From Actinomycetota bacterium (lineage in GTDB: Bacteria; Actinomycetota; Acidimicrobiia; Acidimicrobiales; Ilumatobacteraceae), in assembly GCA_009702755.1 (NCBI GenBank), contig WLHL01000012.1, forward strand, positions 1 to 40,176: a stretch of DNA of 40,176 bases. The letters are read 5' to 3'. This document shows positions 14,629-23,331 of this stretch, piece by piece; positions within the stretch are counted from its first letter, which is position 1; every line of letters begins with the position of its first letter. The notes beneath the pieces were generated by a model. That model was not told where the DNA came from. It was given only the letters and a program-made list of their open reading frames with translations, and ran no database searches. Position numbers and translations under genes: made by a program.

Positions 14629-17531
14629 CGCTGTGACACCACGTACGCGAATGTGTACGTACCCGGCGCAATGCGGTACCGCTCAAGAGTGTCGGGCCCG
14701 CAACTTGCTGTTCCCAACCCCCGATGCGCAATGTCCACATGCACAGTGAGCCCACGTCGGCGCTTCAACTCTGTACGTTCATTCGCTGCATGAAGATCAT
14801 TGGCAGTGTGATGCACTGCACTCATGTGCAACAAGCATCCATCACTTTCAATGCGCAGAACATCTCCTGTGGTCGGATCAACGACTTCCATCCATCGACA
14901 GTCTGTGCGAAGACCAAACTCTTGCGGCACTAGGTACGGCAGTTCATCTGGCGCACCTTCCCAGACTCCCTGCATTGCTGATGCTTTTCGGTCGGGATAG
15001 TTCTCATGAGGTCCGTTGCCGTAGTAACGCAGCTGCGTGAATCGAGACGGCACGTCAAACGTTGCGCCGATGCGAGGAAGGTCAGCAAGTTCTTCAGGAA
15101 CAACAACTGTGTGTTCGTACCGCACCGAACCATCTGCACGCTCCTCCACTTGCGTTGCACTGCTCAGAACATCAGCATCATCAGTAGGTATGCCTTGACC
15201 CAACCAACGTTCGAGTGAACGACCAAAGCCACTCCATAAGTGAGGCATCATCTTGAAACCGTCATTATCGACAGCTGCACGCCACAACGTGACACGAGGA
15301 GAGATCTTCGGAGTTTCACCACGACGTTTCTGAACAGGAACACGCTCAGGCTTTTGCGATTGGAGCACGACTTGATCCCACGCCACCACATGACCCTTCG
15401 GCGCCCACGTCGTTGCTTTCTTCAAGCGCCATGTCACAGAGACAAAGGCTTCTCCACAGTTCGCTGGAAGCGCAACGGGCACGGGAACAACAACAGATGA
15501 ATCAGGAGCAACGGCGGGCACTGTCAACACGCCCGACTTCGTCGTCTTGCCATCAACAATGAGTTCCCATCGCGCTTCGTAACCCGAAAGGTCCGTAAAC
15601 CATTGATGGTTGCGAATGCGTAACTGTGGCGCCTTCTTGGTGCCCGCCAACGTGACCCACGCTGGACGATGCACCCATGCAAGTTCTCTCATCGCCGGAT
15701 GCGGCGTGAGATCTGCGTGCACCAACCCATCGGCGACAAAGTTGCCATCGTTCGGTGTGTCACCAAACTGACCGCCATAGGCGAGGCGCGTTCCACCGCC
15801 AGTTATCCGCTGCGTGAGTCCGTGGTCTTTCCATTCCCACACAAAACCACCCTGCAATCCAGGCGTGTTTTCGAAGGCATCCCAATAGTCAGACAATGAC
15901 CCGTTGCTGTTGCCCATTGCATGGCTGTATTCACACATGATGAGCGGACGCTTACCAGCACTGTTCTTTCCGTATTCGACAATGGCATCGATTGGTGCAT
16001 ACATCGGACACACCACATCACTCGCCGCGACTCCACCGGTCTCCCACCCTGCATGGAAGACAGCACCTTCATAATGAATAGGGCGTGATGGGTCAGCAGA
16101 TCGAATCCATGCAGCGGCTGCATCGTGCACAGCGCCGTACCCAGCCTCATTCCCCAGCGACCACATGATGATGCTCGGGTGGTTCCTATCGCGCTCCACC
16201 ATTCGTGAGATACGAGAGATCCAGGTTTCGCGATAGCGAACGTCATGGCACAAGCTTGTATTCCATGCGTGGCTCTCTGCATTGGCTTCATCAATGACGT
16301 ACAGGCCTAATTCGTCACACAAGTCAAGGAGACGCGAATCGTTTGGGTAATGAGAACAGCGCACTGCATTGACATTGTGCTGCTTCATCAATACAAGATC
16401 AGCGCGCATGTCGTCGACCGAGACAGCCTTGCCCTTGTCGGGATGATGATCGTGTCTATTCACTCCACGAATCATCACTCTCTTGTTGTTGATGAGAAGT
16501 GAGTTTCCGTCAATTCGCACTGATCGGAAACCAGTGGTGACTGCAACCGCTTCAGTCACCTCATCAAAGGGATCAATCAGTTCGCAGACAACTCGATAGC
16601 GATGCGGCTGTTCCGCACTCCACAGTTCTGCATCATCAATTGTCCACTCACGAAACTTCGCAACGTGGCCGTCAAACACATACGGCATGTCGAACCACGA
16701 GACTTCACTTGAGCGAGGCAGTCCGACTTTTTTGCCCGACATTGTCTCTAGCTGTACACGGACCATCCATCCACGCTGCAGATTGGTGCCAGCCGGAACA
16801 GACACCTTCACGTCAATCTCAAGAGACCCTGCACCATTCGGAGCAACGCCAGCGTTGACATGAACATCTTCAATCGCAATCTCTGCCTGAGACCGCAGGA
16901 ACACTTCGCGATGCAACCCAGCCATCCACCACTGGTCTTGATCTTCAAGATGACTTTGCGCTGAGTAACGACACACCACCACTGCCAACGTGTTCTTGCC
17001 AGCAATGAGATGTGCGGAAAGGTCATATTCACTGGGCAGGCGACTATCTGTGCCGTATCCAATGAACTCACCGTTGAGATACACCATGTGCACACTCTCT
17101 GCACCACCGATGTGAAGAATAGTGCGACGCTTCTTCCACGACGCCGGCACGGTGAACGATGTGCGATGAACAGCCGTTGCAACAGTGGCTGGCAACGATG
17201 GAGGACGACCTTCCCACGGCATTTGCACATTTGTGTAGTGCGGAAGATCACCAAGACCAGCAAGAGTCCAGTTACCCGGCACAGAAATCTGCGGCCACTT
17301 TGTTGTATCGCTCGTCAATGACGCAGCAGTGACGTCAACAACGTCTTCAAAACGTTTGAACTTCCACTTGCCATCAAGACTCTTGAACCATGGACTGGCT
17401 TCACGGTTCTGAGTACGTACTGAATCGACATCTGCATAAGGAACGAGAGGTGTGCGCATGGGCAAGCGATTCATGCTCACCACTTGTGGGTCTGCCCAAG
17501 GCCGAATGTGTCCTACAGCAGGTAAAGCCAT
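14625..17531 (-). CDS. lacZ: Beta-galactosidase, glycoside hydrolase family 2 (LacZ type)
   Basis: The 968-residue protein is a full-length LacZ-type enzyme that hydrolyses terminal beta-galactosides such as lactose. The order is a jelly-roll sugar-binding domain, two immunoglobulin-like domains around a TIM barrel, and a C-terminal beta-galactosidase small-chain domain (RFTQLRYYGNGPHENYPDR). The acid/base is E462 in WSLGNEAGYG and the nucleophile E534 in MCEYSHAMGNSNG, almost the numbering of E. coli LacZ (461 and 537). The motif DEANAESHAWN is present. There is no signal peptide, so it is cytoplasmic. It is convergent with galK (stop codons overlap) and divergent from the phosphatase gene across 43 bases. 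Its products enter the Leloir pathway encoded next door, though it is transcribed separately. Confidence 0.96.
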   Translation of the reverse strand: MALPAVGHIRPWADPQVVSMNRLPMRTPLVPYADVDSVRTQNREASPWFKSLDGKWKFKRFEDVVDVTAASLTSDTTKWPQISVPGNWTLAGLGDLPHYTNVQMPWEGRPPSLPATVATAVHRTSFTVPASWKKRRTILHIGGAESVHMVYLNGEFIGYGTDSRLPSEYDLSAHLIAGKNTLAVVVCRYSAQSHLEDQDQWWMAGLHREVFLRSQAEIAIEDVHVNAGVAPNGAGSLEIDVKVSVPAGTNLQRGWMVRVQLETMSGKKVGLPRSSEVSWFDMPYVFDGHVAKFREWTIDDAELWSAEQPHRYRVVCELIDPFDEVTEAVAVTTGFRSVRIDGNSLLINNKRVMIRGVNRHDHHPDKGKAVSVDDMRADLVLMKQHNVNAVRCSHYPNDSRLLDLCDELGLYVIDEANAESHAWNTSLCHDVRYRETWISRISRMVERDRNHPSIIMWSLGNEAGYGAVHDAAAAWIRSADPSRPIHYEGAVFHAGWETGGVAASDVVCPMYAPIDAIVEYGKNSAGKRPLIMCEYSHAMGNSNGSLSDYWDAFENTPGLQGGFVWEWKDHGLTQRITGGGTRLAYGGQFGDTPNDGNFVADGLVHADLTPHPAMRELAWVHRPAWVTLAGTKKAPQLRIRNHQWFTDLSGYEARWELIVDGKTTKSGVLTVPAVAPDSSVVVPVPVALPANCGEAFVSVTWRLKKATTWAPKGHVVAWDQVVLQSQKPERVPVQKRRGETPKISPRVTLWRAAVDNDGFKMMPHLWSGFGRSLERWLGQGIPTDDADVLSSATQVEERADGSVRYEHTVVVPEELADLPRIGATFDVPSRFTQLRYYGNGPHENYPDRKASAMQGVWEGAPDELPYLVPQEFGLRTDCRWMEVVDPTTGDVLRIESDGCLLHMSAVHHTANDLHAANERTELKRRRGLTVHVDIAHRGLGTASCGPDTLERYRIAPGTYTFAYVVSQR

Positions 17532-17574
17532 AGAAACATCATTTCATATGAGCGCAGGCGACTAAACATAGTGC

Positions 17575-18090
17575 ATGTCCACTTCTTTCAACACCGACGG
17601 CGGCATCCATGAGGTTCCACTCGACGGCACCGTGGGCAAGTTATGGCTATGTGGAAAACACTTCATTGGGCCCGACGTGGAAGCAGTCCGTGCGGAACGG
17701 GACATCACATACGTGGTGTGTCTTGTTGAGGAACACGAACTTCGTGATCGCTACGACGAATACGCCCAATGGCATCGAGATAACGCAGGAAACCCCAGCG
17801 TGTGGTTCCCCATCCCCGATTTGTCGTACCCATCATTTGATGATGCATTGGAGTTTGTCGAGCATGTGACTGCACTCGTGCGTGACAGGGGCAGCATGGT
17901 CGTGCATTGCGCCGCTGGTATCGGCCGAGCAGGCACCACCGCCACTGCAATTCTCATGATGTTGGGCATGCCGATGTATGAAGCCCTATCTCATGTGCGA
18001 GCACATCGCCCTATGGCAGGCCCCGAAACAGGGCGTCAGGAAGAATTCATCAGGCAACTAGATGAGTATCTCCGCGAGAGCAACTACTAG
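17575..18090 (+). CDS. Protein tyrosine / dual-specificity phosphatase family protein
   Basis: The 171-residue protein contains the phosphatase loop VVHCAAGIGRAGT, with C112 as nucleophile and R118 as phosphate-binding residue. A candidate general acid is D81 in PIPDLSYPSF. The fold is that of small dual-specificity phosphatases of the cysteine-dependent class, and the length is typical. The substrate may be a phosphoprotein, a phosphoinositide-like lipid or a small phosphate ester; sequence alone does not tell. There is no signal peptide. TAAACA lies six bases before the ATG and may be a weak -10 box. The gene lies between beta-galactosidase (divergent) and the saccharopine-dehydrogenase-like gene (68 bases downstream), with no evident link to either. 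Confidence 0.85.
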   Translation: MSTSFNTDGGIHEVPLDGTVGKLWLCGKHFIGPDVEAVRAERDITYVVCLVEEHELRDRYDEYAQWHRDNAGNPSVWFPIPDLSYPSFDDALEFVEHVTALVRDRGSMVVHCAAGIGRAGTTATAILMMLGMPMYEALSHVRAHRPMAGPETGRQEEFIRQLDEYLRESNY

Positions 18091-18158
18091 GGGTCCTGGG
18101 TTATCCTGAAGGCACGTTAATCAATTGACACATCCGTGTGTCCGGAGCCGTGAGAACA

Positions 18159-19445
18159 ATGAATATCCTCGTCGTAGGAGCTGGTGGAGTTGGAGCCTCA
18201 ATGGCTTCCATTGCTGAAACGAGGAGTTTTTTCGACTCCTTTGTATTGGCAGACCTCTCTCGGGAGCGCGCCTTGCAGGCCGTTGCCGAGTTGGATGACC
18301 CCGGGAAGTTCTCAGCTGAAGTTGTCGATGCCGGCAATATTTTTGAACTCGTTGCACTCATTGAAAAGGTGAAAGCCGACGTTGTTGTCAACGCGTGTGA
18401 TCCTCGATTCAACGAAGCAATTTTTGAAGCGTGTTATCGCGCGAAGTGCAGTTACGTGGACATGGCGATGAACCTCAGCACACCACACCCCACAAACCCA
18501 TACAACGAAGTAGGAACACCTCTTGGGGCAGACCAATTAAGTGCCAATGAGTTGTGGAAAGAGCGTGGCATTCTTGCGTTGGTCGGCATGGGTGTTGAGC
18601 CTGGGCTCAGCGACATCTTCGCGAAGTATGCAGCCGACCATCTCTTTGATGAGATCCATGAGATTGGTGTACGCGATGGTTCGAACTTGTCGATTGACGG
18701 TTTCGATTTCGCGCCTACATTCTCCATCTGGACAACCATTGAAGAATGTTTGAACCCTCCCGTTATTTGGGAAAAGAATCGTGGCCTCTACACCACTGAT
18801 TGTTTCAGTGAACCTGAGGTCTTCCACTTCCCCGCCGGCATTGGTCCTGTTGAATGCGTAAACGTAGAACACGAAGAAGTCATTCTGATTCCACGCGAAG
18901 TTGATTGCGATCGCGTCACATTCAAATACGGTCTCGGCGCAGAGTTCATCGACTGGTTGAAGACATTTGCGTATCTCGGTCTTGACAGCACCGAGAAAGT
19001 TCGAGTTGGCGATGCGTCTGTTGCACCGCGTGACGTGTTAGCCGCAGTATTGCCCAACCCCGCAAAGTTGGGTCATCTCATGCATGGCAAAACATGTGCT
19101 GGCACTTGGGTGCGCGGTTTGTATGACGGCAATCCACGCGAGGTCTACCTGTATCACGTGGCCGACAATGAAACGACAATGCGCGAATGGGGTTCACAAG
19201 CAGTGTTGTGGCAAACAGCAGTGTGTCCAGTTATTGCATTAGAGCTCTTGGCCAACGGCACATGGAATATGACTGGCGTGCAAGGCCCCGAAGCATTTGA
19301 TGCCGCACCATTCCTGAACCTGATGGCTGATTACTCAACACACCACGGCATTTTGGAAATGGGACCTGGCTTGTGGCCAAGTCCGAAGCCAACAGGTCAG
19401 CCTGGCTGGGACCGTCCTGTTCGCCGCGCAGTCTTGCCTACGTGA
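18159..19445 (+). CDS. Saccharopine dehydrogenase-like oxidoreductase
   Basis: The 428-residue protein begins MNILVVGAGGVGASMASIA, a Rossmann nucleotide-binding motif. It continues with VVVNACDPRFNEAIFEAC and SYVDMAMN, as in the saccharopine dehydrogenase/carboxynorspermidine dehydrogenase family, and GMGVEPGLSDIFAKYAADHL marks the start of the C-terminal domain. Candidate reactions are glutamate-forming cleavage of saccharopine to 2-aminoadipate semialdehyde, or a carboxy-polyamine reduction. The four-base overlap (GTGA) with an aldehyde dehydrogenase favours the first, since that partner could oxidise the semialdehyde. No lysine-ketoglutarate reductase domain is fused or adjacent. The ATG at 18159 places the Rossmann motif at the usual position; a GTG at 18138 is also in frame. 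Confidence 0.85.
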   Translation: MNILVVGAGGVGASMASIAETRSFFDSFVLADLSRERALQAVAELDDPGKFSAEVVDAGNIFELVALIEKVKADVVVNACDPRFNEAIFEACYRAKCSYVDMAMNLSTPHPTNPYNEVGTPLGADQLSANELWKERGILALVGMGVEPGLSDIFAKYAADHLFDEIHEIGVRDGSNLSIDGFDFAPTFSIWTTIEECLNPPVIWEKNRGLYTTDCFSEPEVFHFPAGIGPVECVNVEHEEVILIPREVDCDRVTFKYGLGAEFIDWLKTFAYLGLDSTEKVRVGDASVAPRDVLAAVLPNPAKLGHLMHGKTCAGTWVRGLYDGNPREVYLYHVADNETTMREWGSQAVLWQTAVCPVIALELLANGTWNMTGVQGPEAFDAAPFLNLMADYSTHHGILEMGPGLWPSPKPTGQPGWDRPVRRAVLPT

Positions 19446-20824
19446 TTCACCGCATCATCTCCCCTATTGACGATTCAGTTATCGCTGAGCGTGAACTGGC
19501 TGATGATGCACGTGTTGAAGCGGTTCTGTCAGCAGCGACTGCCGCACGCATCGAATGGCGAGCAACATCATTAGACGAGCGCATTCGTTTGTGCGAAGCA
19601 ATGGTGCAGTGGCTCATCGATCACGTTGAGGAAATCGCTCCGGAAATTTCACAACAGATGGGTCGCCCCGTGCGATACACCCCGAATGAAATTTTACGTG
19701 GTGTGCAGGAACGCGCCCGCCACATGATGAGCATTGCCGGCGACAACCTTGCAGACATTGCTGTTCCACAAGTTGATGGCTTCACAAAGTTCATTCGACG
19801 CGAACCAGTGGGCACCGTGTTGATTGTGGCGCCGTGGAACTATCCGTATCTCACCGCCATCAACTCACTTGTTCCCGCACTTCTGTCTGGCAACACCGTG
19901 ATCATGAAGCATGCATCACAAACATTGCTATGTGCAGAACGTTTTAGCCAGGCATGTGATGCAGTCGGCTTTCCTGCTGGTGTCTTTCAGCATATTCACG
20001 CCTCACATGCGCATGTAGAAAAGATTATTGGTGATTCACGGATCAACTTTGTGGTGTTTACAGGAAGTGTGAACGGTGGTGCTGCAATGGAACGCGCAGC
20101 TGCAGGTCGCTTCATCGGTGTCGGCACAGAGCTTGGTGGCAAAGACCCTTCGTATGTGCGTGCTGATGCCGACATTGCGTATGCCATTGGTGAGAATGTC
20201 GATGGCGCTTTCTTCAACAGCGGTCAATCATGCTGTGGTATCGAACGTATCTACGTTCATGACTCCGTGTACGACCAGTTCGTTGATGGCTTTGTTGAAC
20301 TAACGAAGCAGTATGTGCTTGGCAACCCAATGGATGCCGCAACCACTATTGGCCCAATGGTGAACGCGACTGCTGCAGAGTTCGTCCGCGGACAAGTCGC
20401 TGCTGCAATTGCTGGTGGCGCTCGAGCACTTGTTGATGAATCACATTTCGCAGCCACTGCCCCAGGCACGGCCTACATGGGTCCCACAGTTTTGGTTGAT
20501 GTCAATCACTCCATGGACATCATGCGCGAGGAATCGTTTGGCCCTGTCATTGGCATCATGCGAGTGCGTGACGATGCCGAAGCGATTCGCTTGATGAATG
20601 ATTCACCCTACGGACTCACATGTTCTGTCTGGACAAATGACATTGCTGCTGCTGAACACATTGGCAACCAACTAGAGACCGGCACCGTATTCATGAATCG
20701 CTGCGACTATGTCGACCCAGCTCTTGTGTGGACAGGCGTCAAAGACACAGGCTCAGGTATCGCCCTCAGCAGCCTTGGCTTCTCACCCTACGTGAGGCCA
20801 AAGAGTTTTCACCTCAAACACTGA
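19442..20824 (+). CDS. NAD(P)-dependent aldehyde dehydrogenase
   Basis: The 460-residue protein has all ALDH-superfamily landmarks: cofactor-binding VLIVAPWNYPY, FVVFTGSVNGG, the general base E230 in GTELGGKDP and the catalytic C264 in FFNSGQSCCG. The 34-residue gap between the last two is the usual one. It oxidises an aldehyde to a carboxylate in the cytoplasm. The GTG start shares four bases with the stop of the saccharopine-dehydrogenase-like gene, so the two are translated together and probably act in sequence; 2-aminoadipate 6-semialdehyde is the best candidate substrate, though succinate semialdehyde or betaine aldehyde cannot be excluded. Its last 11 bases overlap the convergent beta-glucosidase gene. 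The frame is open further upstream, but that part duplicates coding sequence of the previous gene. Confidence 0.92.
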   Translation: MIHRIISPIDDSVIAERELADDARVEAVLSAATAARIEWRATSLDERIRLCEAMVQWLIDHVEEIAPEISQQMGRPVRYTPNEILRGVQERARHMMSIAGDNLADIAVPQVDGFTKFIRREPVGTVLIVAPWNYPYLTAINSLVPALLSGNTVIMKHASQTLLCAERFSQACDAVGFPAGVFQHIHASHAHVEKIIGDSRINFVVFTGSVNGGAAMERAAAGRFIGVGTELGGKDPSYVRADADIAYAIGENVDGAFFNSGQSCCGIERIYVHDSVYDQFVDGFVELTKQYVLGNPMDAATTIGPMVNATAAEFVRGQVAAAIAGGARALVDESHFAATAPGTAYMGPTVLVDVNHSMDIMREESFGPVIGIMRVRDDAEAIRLMNDSPYGLTCSVWTNDIAAAEHIGNQLETGTVFMNRCDYVDPALVWTGVKDTGSGIALSSLGFSPYVRPKSFHLKH

Positions 20825-23261
20825 TCGACAAGAAGTGCGTCATGTGACGCGAGCTGGTGCCCACGCGGAGTTCAACATCCCCACTCCACTGCGTCCAGGA
20901 GCTGGCTTCTATATCCCACGTGCGATACGCATCGCGATCAAGCTTCACCACAGCGTTTACCGATGCGCCAGCAGGAACAACCACACGAGACCAACCGACC
21001 AGCCTTTGGAATGGCTCATCATTGGATAGCCCATCGCGATTCACGAGGTGGGCATACACCTGTACCACTTGCACACCATCACGCTGCGATGTGTTTTGCA
21101 ACGTCGTCGTCACCATGTGGGTTCCGCTGCTCGCTGCATCAGTGACCAACACATCGGCATAACCCAAACCGAAACCAAATGGGAACTGCGGTTCGCGACC
21201 AATGGTGTCGTACCAGCGATACCCGATGAGACGGCCCTCGAGATACTTCGCGACACCGTTTCGACCCGGATGATGTTCTGCTGCTGGCGTGTCTTCCATG
21301 CGTCGTGGCATCGTGACTGGCAAACGACCCGATGGTTCAACATCGCCCAGCAATACATCAACAAGGGCATCACCCATCTCTTGACCAGCGAACCACGTGA
21401 ACAACACAGCATCGACTTCGTTCAACCACGGCATCGCGACAGGAGAACCAGCATTGATCACAACAATGGTGCGCTTGCTCACCTTTGCAACTTCATGAAT
21501 GAGAATGTCTTGCTTGCCGGGGAGATCAATGGTCTCGCGGTCCCAGCCTTCGCTCTCCCAATCATCATTAGTTCCAACGACAATCACCGATACATCACTA
21601 CGTGCAGCAAGGTCGATCGCTTCGCCTAATTGATCATGATCAATCGGACCCATCGCACCGATGGTCAAACCGCTCAGTCCGCTACCTATTGGCGTATGAC
21701 GGACCTCGACAACAAATGAGTATTCGCGTTCTGCCTCTAAAGCAATCTTGATAATGGTCTCTGGCTTACCCATTCCGAAGAAGGAACCGCCAGAAGGGAC
21801 GTCAGCGTTGTCGAGGACAATGGCGCCATCAATGATGATCCGCGATGCTGCAACTGATTCAAGACTGAAAGACCATTCGCCCGACACGTGCGGCGTAAAC
21901 ACTGCGGACATGCGAGCACCGAAACTGATGTTTGGCTCGCGTCTTCCCAATGGGTCACCAGTCCACAACAGACGAAAGACTCCAGTTGTTCCGGCCATAT
22001 CGGGTACAGCACTTGGGTTATCCATCTGCTCGACATCATTGAAGTAATCCATGTGCACATCACGAAGATTGCGAATATCGAGTTCTGGCAACTTCTTATT
22101 GATGTTGCATCCCGCGGAATGCTCCACAGAGATACCCAACGGCTGCAATCGATTCATCAACGCATCAAGCGGATGAGAAACACGCGTCGGTGTGACATGC
22201 GCACTGCCACCGCCCATCACTGTTGCAGTGGACGCATTCGGCCCGAGTACCGCAATGGTCTTGATGCCAGTAGGTACCAACGGCAAAACAGCGTTGTTAT
22301 TTTGCAATAACACCATTCCGGCTGCTGAGGCGCGTCGCAACGTTGCATGATCTTGTGCATCATCACGAGAGCCTTCTGGCCCGGGTGGCGCATCAAGAGC
22401 ACCCGTTCGTTCCATGAGGTGCAACACATTGCGTGCACGGGTGCGCACAACATCTGCAGACACATCGCCGTTGTTCACAGCATCAATCAGTTTCTGCCCT
22501 CGGTGCAAGGTCGGCCCGGGCATCTCAAGGTCAAGTCCGGCGTTCACACCTTCTGCCGTGGAGTGCAATCCATACCAGTCACTGATGAACGCACCATCAA
22601 AGCCCCACTCATCACGAACAACGCTTTGCAATAACCATTCAGAGTCAGCTGCGTATGGGCCGTTGATGCGGTTGTAACTCGTCATGATGGACATAACGTC
22701 CGCATCTTTCACCGAGCGCTCAAACGGATACAGATACATCTCACGCAACGTGCGCTCATCAATTTGTGAATCAATCGTCATGCGTTCAAATTCAGTGTCG
22801 TTGCCAACTAGGTGCTTGATGCAGCTTGCGACACCATGCGATTGAACACCCTTCACATACTCCAGAGCCGTGAGTGCCGTGAGCAAAGGATCTTCGCTCA
22901 TGCATTCAAAGTTGCGACCACCAACGGGCGTGCGATGCAAATTGACAGTGGGGGCCAAATGAACGCGTGCACCTTTGGCTTCCAACTCACGACCCAGCAG
23001 TTCGCCGATCTCACGCACAAGCGCCATATCCCACGATGCAGCAATTGCTGTACTGCAGGGAATGTTCATGGAAGCAGGGCCATCAAAACGGCTACCGCGT
23101 ACTCCCGCAGGCCCATCACTCACGCGCAATTTGGGAATACCCAGTCGCTCATTCGGCACTGTGTTCCACATATTGGAACCTGCCAGCACACTGACCTGCT
23201 CTTCCAGAGTCATTTGGTCAAGGAGGGCCTCAACTCGAGAGGAACGAGAGGCTGATGGCAT
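20814..23261 (-). CDS. Beta-glucosidase, glycoside hydrolase family 3, with PA14 domain
   Basis: The 815-residue protein begins with a GH3 barrel: LRVSDGPAGVRG, KHLVGNDTEFERM, and the nucleophile D228 in FISDWYGL. The second GH3 domain (from about 325) is interrupted by a PA14 module at roughly residues 410-530 (FTPHVSGEWSFSLESV, RIIIDGAIVLDNAD), followed by the rest of the domain with EGWDRETIDLPG and a fibronectin III-like C-terminal domain. The insertion is as in PA14-containing beta-glucosidases such as KmBglI, where it shapes the substrate pocket. It hydrolyses beta-linked glucose, or related sugars, from oligosaccharide ends. There is no signal peptide, so cytoplasmic action is likely. 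The start at 23261 follows a TAATGT box by six bases. It is divergent from prfC. Confidence 0.93.
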   Translation of the reverse strand: MPSASRSSRVEALLDQMTLEEQVSVLAGSNMWNTVPNERLGIPKLRVSDGPAGVRGSRFDGPASMNIPCSTAIAASWDMALVREIGELLGRELEAKGARVHLAPTVNLHRTPVGGRNFECMSEDPLLTALTALEYVKGVQSHGVASCIKHLVGNDTEFERMTIDSQIDERTLREMYLYPFERSVKDADVMSIMTSYNRINGPYAADSEWLLQSVVRDEWGFDGAFISDWYGLHSTAEGVNAGLDLEMPGPTLHRGQKLIDAVNNGDVSADVVRTRARNVLHLMERTGALDAPPGPEGSRDDAQDHATLRRASAAGMVLLQNNNAVLPLVPTGIKTIAVLGPNASTATVMGGGSAHVTPTRVSHPLDALMNRLQPLGISVEHSAGCNINKKLPELDIRNLRDVHMDYFNDVEQMDNPSAVPDMAGTTGVFRLLWTGDPLGRREPNISFGARMSAVFTPHVSGEWSFSLESVAASRIIIDGAIVLDNADVPSGGSFFGMGKPETIIKIALEAEREYSFVVEVRHTPIGSGLSGLTIGAMGPIDHDQLGEAIDLAARSDVSVIVVGTNDDWESEGWDRETIDLPGKQDILIHEVAKVSKRTIVVINAGSPVAMPWLNEVDAVLFTWFAGQEMGDALVDVLLGDVEPSGRLPVTMPRRMEDTPAAEHHPGRNGVAKYLEGRLIGYRWYDTIGREPQFPFGFGLGYADVLVTDAASSGTHMVTTTLQNTSQRDGVQVVQVYAHLVNRDGLSNDEPFQRLVGWSRVVVPAGASVNAVVKLDRDAYRTWDIEASSWTQWSGDVELRVGTSSRHMTHFLSISV

Positions 23262-23267
23262 GACGAA

Positions 23268-23273
23268 ACATTA
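23268..23273 (-). promoter_or_regulatory. Probable -10 box of the GH3 gene (leaderless)
   Basis: TAATGT on the minus strand is followed by six bases and the ATG at 23261. Confidence 0.4.
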
Positions 23274-23319
23274 GTCATCATTTCGTGAAGCCCTTTCAAG
23301 CGATATGGGACGAGCCCCG

Positions 23320-23325
23320 TAGAAT
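23320..23325 (+). promoter_or_regulatory. Probable -10 box of the prfC-uup unit (leaderless)
   Basis: TAGAAT is followed by six bases and the GTG at 23332. The ATG at 23328 is out of frame and closed after three codons, which supports the GTG as the real start. Confidence 0.45.
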
Positions 23326-23331
23326 TGATGA

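Noticed and set aside
21048-21629. Plus-strand open frame of 193 codons
   Set aside because: Antisense to the GH3 gene; no recognisable protein features.
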